Positions 5,039 through 8,136 of a stretch of DNA of 8,136 bases are shown here, piece by piece (the first letter of the stretch is position 1; each line of letters begins with the position of its first letter). The translations under genes were made by a program, and so were the position numbers. The notes under the pieces are model-generated. The model made no database searches. It was not told the DNA's origin and saw nothing but the letters and a program-made list of their open reading frames with translations. Origin of the DNA: Acidobacteriota bacterium (GTDB lineage: Bacteria; Acidobacteriota; Blastocatellia; Pyrinomonadales; Pyrinomonadaceae); the NCBI GenBank assembly GCA_003222835.1, contig QHXE01000388.1, positions 1 through 8,136 of the forward strand. Reading direction: 5' to 3'.

Positions 5039-6253
5039 TTATCGATCTGTCGACTTCGCAGGTTTAGACGCGGGCGAGAGAGATTTGGTTACATTTTCCA
5101 AACGAGTGATTCGCAGCGCCTGGCGCGTGAGTAATTGTGTAAGGCCACCGGGTACCAGCGCCCGCACAACGGCGTGGCCCACGCGTGGCGGCATCGCGAC
5201 GCCACGTTGGCCTAAAGCGTATTCGCTTTCCCAATAGCTGGGGACAAATTTCGATTTGAATCGACGCAGCCCTTCGAAGTTATAGAAGCCGCCCAGCCGC
5301 CGAGCCGCCACGCGCAGCGCCCGCTCAACCACCGGATGCTCGCCGGTTGTCACGTCGTCTTCGCCCTCCGTGGTCAGCGGCGCCGTTCCTAAAGTCGCCA
5401 GCAGCGCTCCTTCCGCCTTCAATCTTGCCAGGGCTTCGACGATCAGCAGTGTGGCCGTTCCCTGCGGAGCATCAGGCTCGCGCAAAACGTCTTCGAGATA
5501 CCAGCCTTTGCGCGCCGGAATCGGGCTGGCGGCAAGAAAGCCCATCAGCTTGCCGTTCAAACGCGCCGCGAAGTACTTCTTGTGTTCAGAATGGAGAAAT
5601 GGATCCAGCGCCACCAGCCAGCCAAAGGTCGTCGCCGACGGTCGCGTATCGAGCCAATGCATGCAGAGTTCAGCCGTCTCTTTCTTCAGCGTCGCGTCGA
5701 CGTCCTCGGCGATTATTTCGACTTCAACGCCAGACCGACGGGCCTGGTTCACGCCAGCGCGCAGTTTCTTGGCGACGTCACCGCGTGGATTCCAGGTCTT
5801 AAGATCGAAGTAAGGCGAGGCGCCCACTTTGACCGCCGTGAAATCGCGTGGAGACAATTGTCGTGCGAACTGAGCAGTGGTCGGTACAAAGGCAACGACG
5901 CGACCTTTCTTTTTTGCAAACGCGGCGAAATGTCGCGCCAGGGCGGCGGCTTCATCAGGGGGCGCGAGCGGGTCGCCGGCGGCCAGCCATACTCTGCCGA
6001 ATTCGCCATAAATGACCGCGCCGTCAATCTCCGGTGTGGACCACAGGAGCGCTCCGGGCGCGATGCTCACGAGAGAATGCGGATTGTAGCCGTAGATCGT
6101 CTGCAGGCGTAGCAACTCGCCGCTTGGATCGGAAGTATGTTGCCGCCGCCGCTCGGCGAGCGCGAAGTTGATACGCGCTTTCATATAACGCGCCGTGTAA
6201 CCCGCGCCGCTACCCGCAGCCAACCACCATATCTGTCGAACTGGAATGAACAT
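5039..6253 (-). CDS. Stand-alone phosphatidylglycerol lysyltransferase C-terminal (LPG_synthase_C/DUF2156) domain protein
   Basis: This 404-residue protein corresponds to the catalytic, tandem-GNAT-like C-terminal domain of MprF, which moves an aminoacyl group from tRNA to phosphatidylglycerol at the membrane. Recognisable blocks are VWLAAGDPLAPPDE (88-101), KKGRVVAFVPTT (115-126), FDLKTWNPRG (149-158), KKLRAGVNQARRSGVEVE (162-179), GFLAASPIPARKGWYLEDVLREPDAPQGT (238-266) and FYNFEGLRRFKSKFVPSYWESEY (323-345). MprF proteins run to more than 800 residues with a multi-helix flippase; here that part is absent and no clear transmembrane helix is present (residues 8-19 are only weakly hydrophobic). 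Family assignment is firm, but the acceptor of such free-standing versions is often undetermined, so lipid aminoacylation is inference. The tail after about 350 is basic and may contact membrane. Start choice: ATG at 6253 has no SD; the alternative Met24 (6184) has none either. A candidate promoter lies directly upstream. Confidence 0.85.
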   Translation of the reverse strand: MFIPVRQIWWLAAGSGAGYTARYMKARINFALAERRRQHTSDPSGELLRLQTIYGYNPHSLVSIAPGALLWSTPEIDGAVIYGEFGRVWLAAGDPLAPPDEAAALARHFAAFAKKKGRVVAFVPTTAQFARQLSPRDFTAVKVGASPYFDLKTWNPRGDVAKKLRAGVNQARRSGVEVEIIAEDVDATLKKETAELCMHWLDTRPSATTFGWLVALDPFLHSEHKKYFAARLNGKLMGFLAASPIPARKGWYLEDVLREPDAPQGTATLLIVEALARLKAEGALLATLGTAPLTTEGEDDVTTGEHPVVERALRVAARRLGGFYNFEGLRRFKSKFVPSYWESEYALGQRGVAMPPRVGHAVVRALVPGGLTQLLTRQALRITRLENVTKSLSPASKPAKSTDR

Positions 6254-6266
6254 TGAGGGCGAATTC

Positions 6267-6296
6267 CTTTTACGCCAATATGCTCGGTTTAGTCAA
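6267..6296 (-). promoter_or_regulatory. Candidate promoter of the DUF2156 gene, nearly leaderless
   Basis: On the minus strand TTGACT (6291-6296, 5 of 6) is followed by 18 nt and TAAAAG (6267-6272, 4 of 6 to TATAAT). Transcription would start near 6260, only about 7 nt before the ATG at 6253, which has no SD. That combination fits leaderless translation, or initiation at Met24. The remaining 6297-6415 region shows no other convincing signal. Confidence 0.4.
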
Positions 6297-6415
6297 CCCG
6301 TTTCGTTAGATAACAGCCAATGGCGTTGGGTTTCCAGGTCAGAGCGGGCGGTTAAGGCTAAGATCGAGGAAACCCTTGACTGAAAGTGAAAAGGATTTGA
6401 ATTAGAACAAAAACT

Positions 6416-7441
6416 TCAGCCGAATAGTGTACCTTGCGCGGTAGGTCTGCGAAAAGTCTTCTCCCTCGCATGGCGCTCGCTACCGACGCGATGCTCGTTA
6501 AATCCAAGCCGTCTGCAATAGACCTCGAAGAGCTTCTCTTGCGCGTCCCAGTATTGTCCCTTACCACGCATGCGTTCGCCAAAGACGCTGGAGTTCAGTT
6601 TGCCGCCGCGAGCATCCCGAATGCGATTCAGTATGCGGTCCGCCTTGGTCGGCAGCTTCTCACGCAACCGTTGTTCGAAGTACGGAGCGACGCTCCCGGG
6701 CAGGCGCAGCATATTTATGAAGGCCCGCGACGCACCGCAGTCCTTGGCCCGCTGAAGAAGGCCGGGGATGTCTGTAGTCAATCCTGGAATCGTCGGTGCG
6801 ATGCCGATACCTACATCGATGCCTGAGGTAGCGAGCGTCTTCATTGCTTCGAAACGCGCGTTGGGCGAAGGCGCGAACGGCTCGACGGCGCGTGCGATGT
6901 CGTAATCAGCAAATGGAATCGAAAAGAAAACGGTGACGCTGGCATCGGTAGCAAGTCTCTGGAGCACGTCGACGTCGCGGCGAATCAACGCTGACTTGGT
7001 AACGATGCCGACGGGATTGCGAAACTCGGCGCAAACTTCCAGACAACGGCGAGTCAGTTTGTAGTTAGATTCGAGCGGAATGTAGGGATCTGACGTAAAC
7101 GAAAACACTATCTCATCGCCCTTCCACGAGGGCCTCATCAATTCATGGCGCAAAAGCTCCGGCGCGCACATCTTCACGACAATCTTTCTTTCAAAGTCGG
7201 TGCCCGCGCCGTAGCCAAGATACTCGTGCGTCGGCCGGCTGAAACAATACGTGCAGCCGTGGATGCAGCCTCTATAGCAATTGATCGAGTAGTCGAATGC
7301 CACGTCAGGGCTGTCGTTCCGGCTGATGATCGAGCGCGTTTCAGTCTCTTCAAATACTTCGATCCTGGCGGCGGGCGGCTCGCCAATCCATTCGACAGAG
7401 TGCGTCAGCCAGGGATTTGGAGGATTTTCGATGTAGCGCAT
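6416..7441 (-). CDS. PA0069 family radical SAM protein (spore photoproduct lyase-like)
   Basis: This 341-residue protein is a radical SAM enzyme of the PA0069/Rv2578c group, related to spore photoproduct lyase (SplB). The iron-sulfur cluster motif is CIHGCTYC, with Cys59, Cys63 and Cys66 in CxxxCxxC spacing; it sits in the family block [10 protein letters not shown]...[21 protein letters not shown] (50-86). Further conserved pieces are [12 protein letters not shown] (113-124) and GIVTKS (145-150), and [11 protein letters not shown] (211-221) in the second half of the barrel. The group's reaction is not established; SplB itself repairs a UV-induced thymine dimer, but this organism need not form spores. 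Length is normal for the group. The ATG at 7441 has AGGA about 8 nt upstream. The C-terminal tail is basic with several Arg and His residues. It lies between a HtrA-type gene and the DUF2156 gene with gaps of 265 and 162 nt, so an operon is not obvious. Family call firm, function open. Confidence 0.88.
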   Translation of the reverse strand: MRYIENPPNPWLTHSVEWIGEPPAARIEVFEETETRSIISRNDSPDVAFDYSINCYRGCIHGCTYCFSRPTHEYLGYGAGTDFERKIVVKMCAPELLRHELMRPSWKGDEIVFSFTSDPYIPLESNYKLTRRCLEVCAEFRNPVGIVTKSALIRRDVDVLQRLATDASVTVFFSIPFADYDIARAVEPFAPSPNARFEAMKTLATSGIDVGIGIAPTIPGLTTDIPGLLQRAKDCGASRAFINMLRLPGSVAPYFEQRLREKLPTKADRILNRIRDARGGKLNSSVFGERMRGKGQYWDAQEKLFEVYCRRLGFNEHRVGSERHAREKTFRRPTAQGTLFG

Positions 7442-7524
7442 GTCTGCAATCCTGTATTACCGATGAAACAGATAGTAGCAAAAGGGGCGGAATTTTGCGA
7501 GTTGAATTTTCGGGGAAAGAGTTT

Positions 7525-7549
7525 AACCGCAGAGGACGCGCGGAGGGCG
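7525..7549. repeat. CAGAG-type dispersed intergenic repeat, copy 2
   Basis: The sequence starts AACCGCAGAGGACGCG and continues CGGAGGGCG. It is a GC-richer variant of the copy at 4963-4986, in the same orientation. It directly abuts the left arm of the inverted repeat at 7549. Confidence 0.4.
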
Positions 7550-7679
7550 TTTCAGAACCGCGTGCGGTAGCGACCGGCCTGGGTACGCAGTCGTCCCGAC
7601 TGCCCTCTAAGTCTAGCATGACCCACACACAAGCAGTCGGGACGACTGCGTACCCAGACACCGCTCGCGGTTCTGAAAC
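7549..7679. repeat. 131-bp inverted repeat with four internal hairpins, REPIN-like
   Basis: The left arm (7549-7603) and right arm (7633-7679) are reverse complements at 43 positions: 14 nt at the outer end, one mismatch, 5 nt, then 24 nt after an 8-nt length difference (left arm longer). Each arm contains an outer hairpin, ACCGC/GCGGT with a 2-nt loop (7557-7568 and 7660-7671), and an inner hairpin, GCAGTCG/CGACTGC with a 3-nt loop (7587-7603 and 7633-7649). A 29-nt unrelated spacer (7604-7632) lies between. Two inverted REP-like units around a short spacer is the definition of a REPIN, normally mobilised by a RAYT transposase, which is not present here. It begins 27 nt after the HtrA stop codon and could also end that transcript. 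Confidence 0.8.
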
Positions 7680-7706
7680 TACGGTCGCGGCGTTTATTTC
7701 TCAGTA

Positions 7707-8136
7707 TTATTGTTGCGGTCGGACGGTCACGAAGCTCGTTTCGCCACGGCGATTGATCAGCAGGAGCGCCGGCTTGTTTCCGCTTTTGTCGATGGCGCCG
7801 CGCAAGTCGGTGGACGAGCGAACCGGTTGCCGGTTCACCTCCTGAATTACGTCGGCCCGCTGAATGCCGGCGGCCGCAGCCGGTCCTGCCGGATCGACTG
7901 AATCTATGACGACGCCCTGAGTGCCCGGACGCAGATTGAGTTCCGAGGCGATCTCCGGCGTCAAAGGCTCGACGGTAACGCCCAGCTTCCCTGCTCCGCC
8001 GGCGTTAGGACCGGCCTCGCTTTGCTCTCCCGTTTTCGTATTTTCCGCGGTGAACTCGCCGAGCGATAATTTGATCTTCTGCTCGCGATTATCGCGCAGG
8101 ATCGTGAGCGTGACTTCGGTACCGGGCGCCATGCTC
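7707..8136 (-). CDS. Do/HtrA (DegP/DegQ-like) serine protease, C-terminal part; 5' end beyond the window
   Basis: About 142 C-terminal residues are visible and the frame stays open to the right edge, so this is a partial gene, not a short one starting at the Met at 8132. From that Met, MAPGTEVTLTILRDNREQKIKLSLGE (1-26) matches the end of PDZ1 in Do-type proteases (the P-G-T/S-x-V-x-L-T-x-x-R-D strand). A Gly/Ala/Glu-rich linker follows (27-47), then a second PDZ domain (about 49-140) with carboxylate-binding loop KLGVTV (49-54) and VIDSVDPAGPAAAAGIQRADVIQEVNRQPV (75-104). The family acts in the periplasm as protease and chaperone for misfolded envelope proteins; the His-Asp-Ser protease domain and signal peptide would lie off the window. 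A tail-specific protease or other PDZ protein is less likely given the tandem-PDZ spacing. Translation ends with TAA at 7707-7709, followed by the REPIN-like element. Confidence 0.85.
   Translation of the reverse strand, partial: SMAPGTEVTLTILRDNREQKIKLSLGEFTAENTKTGEQSEAGPNAGGAGKLGVTVEPLTPEIASELNLRPGTQGVVIDSVDPAGPAAAAGIQRADVIQEVNRQPVRSSTDLRGAIDKSGNKPALLLINRRGETSFVTVRPQQ

Noticed and set aside
5347..6112. Several long plus-strand frames (up to 176 codons) opposite the DUF2156 gene
   Set aside because: They overlap a gene with clear family motifs over its whole length, overlap one another, have no recognisable domain, and are rich in Arg/Ser/Pro as expected for antisense shadows of GC-rich codons.
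7350..7661. 103-codon minus-strand frame through the inverted repeat
   Set aside because: Its sequence is mostly translated repeat plus an out-of-frame part of the radical SAM gene; no domain.
7145..7845. Plus-strand frames of 141-142 codons across the radical SAM start, the inverted repeat and the HtrA end
   Set aside because: They run through the palindromic repeat and antisense to two real genes; the translations show no family and no SD.

Overview
The window reads as ordinary chromosomal DNA from a moderately GC-rich (roughly 55% by eye), Gram-negative-type heterotroph. An acidobacterium (Blastocatellia-like) or a similar soil bacterium is my best guess. This rests on three things: a lipoprotein-type PQQ sugar dehydrogenase together with a Do/HtrA protease, short gene groups with loose spacing, and intergenic DNA carrying CAGAG-type and TCTGCG-type dispersed repeats of a kind I recall from such genomes. 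No marker gene fixes the taxonomy. There is no tRNA, rRNA, CRISPR array, transposase or phage gene.

Layout. At 194-847 a class I SAM methyltransferase is the only plus-strand gene. It converges on a PQQ-dependent glucose/sorbosone dehydrogenase family lipoprotein (896-2038, minus). Everything after that is on the minus strand: a stand-alone two-CBS-domain protein (2213-2641), two tandem paralogous alpha/beta hydrolases (2895-3929, secreted form; 3978-4907, no signal peptide), a free-standing phosphatidylglycerol lysyltransferase C-terminal (DUF2156) domain protein (5039-6253), a PA0069/spore-photoproduct-lyase-like radical SAM protein (6416-7441), and the C-terminal PDZ part of a Do/HtrA serine protease whose 5' part lies beyond the right edge (7707-8136).

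Transcription. The two hydrolases are 48 nt apart and are probably one operon. A candidate hairpin terminator at 2741-2775 closes it just before a good sigma-70-like promoter (TATAAT, 17-nt spacer) for the CBS gene. The methyltransferase has its own candidate promoter at 86-114, and the DUF2156 gene one at 6267-6296 that would leave almost no leader. The genes do not form one pathway; the common thread is loosely envelope, periplasm and stress (sugar oxidation, secreted hydrolase, lipid aminoacylation-type enzyme, HtrA).

The most striking non-coding object is a 131-bp inverted repeat (7549-7679) between the HtrA and radical SAM genes. Each arm carries two small hairpins, which is the architecture of a REPIN-type element. 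Other points of interest are the divergence of the two hydrolase copies at their N termini, with a 16-codon ORF overlapping the GTG start of the upstream copy, and an SD-based correction of the CBS gene start. I see no clear new defence or biosynthetic system here.
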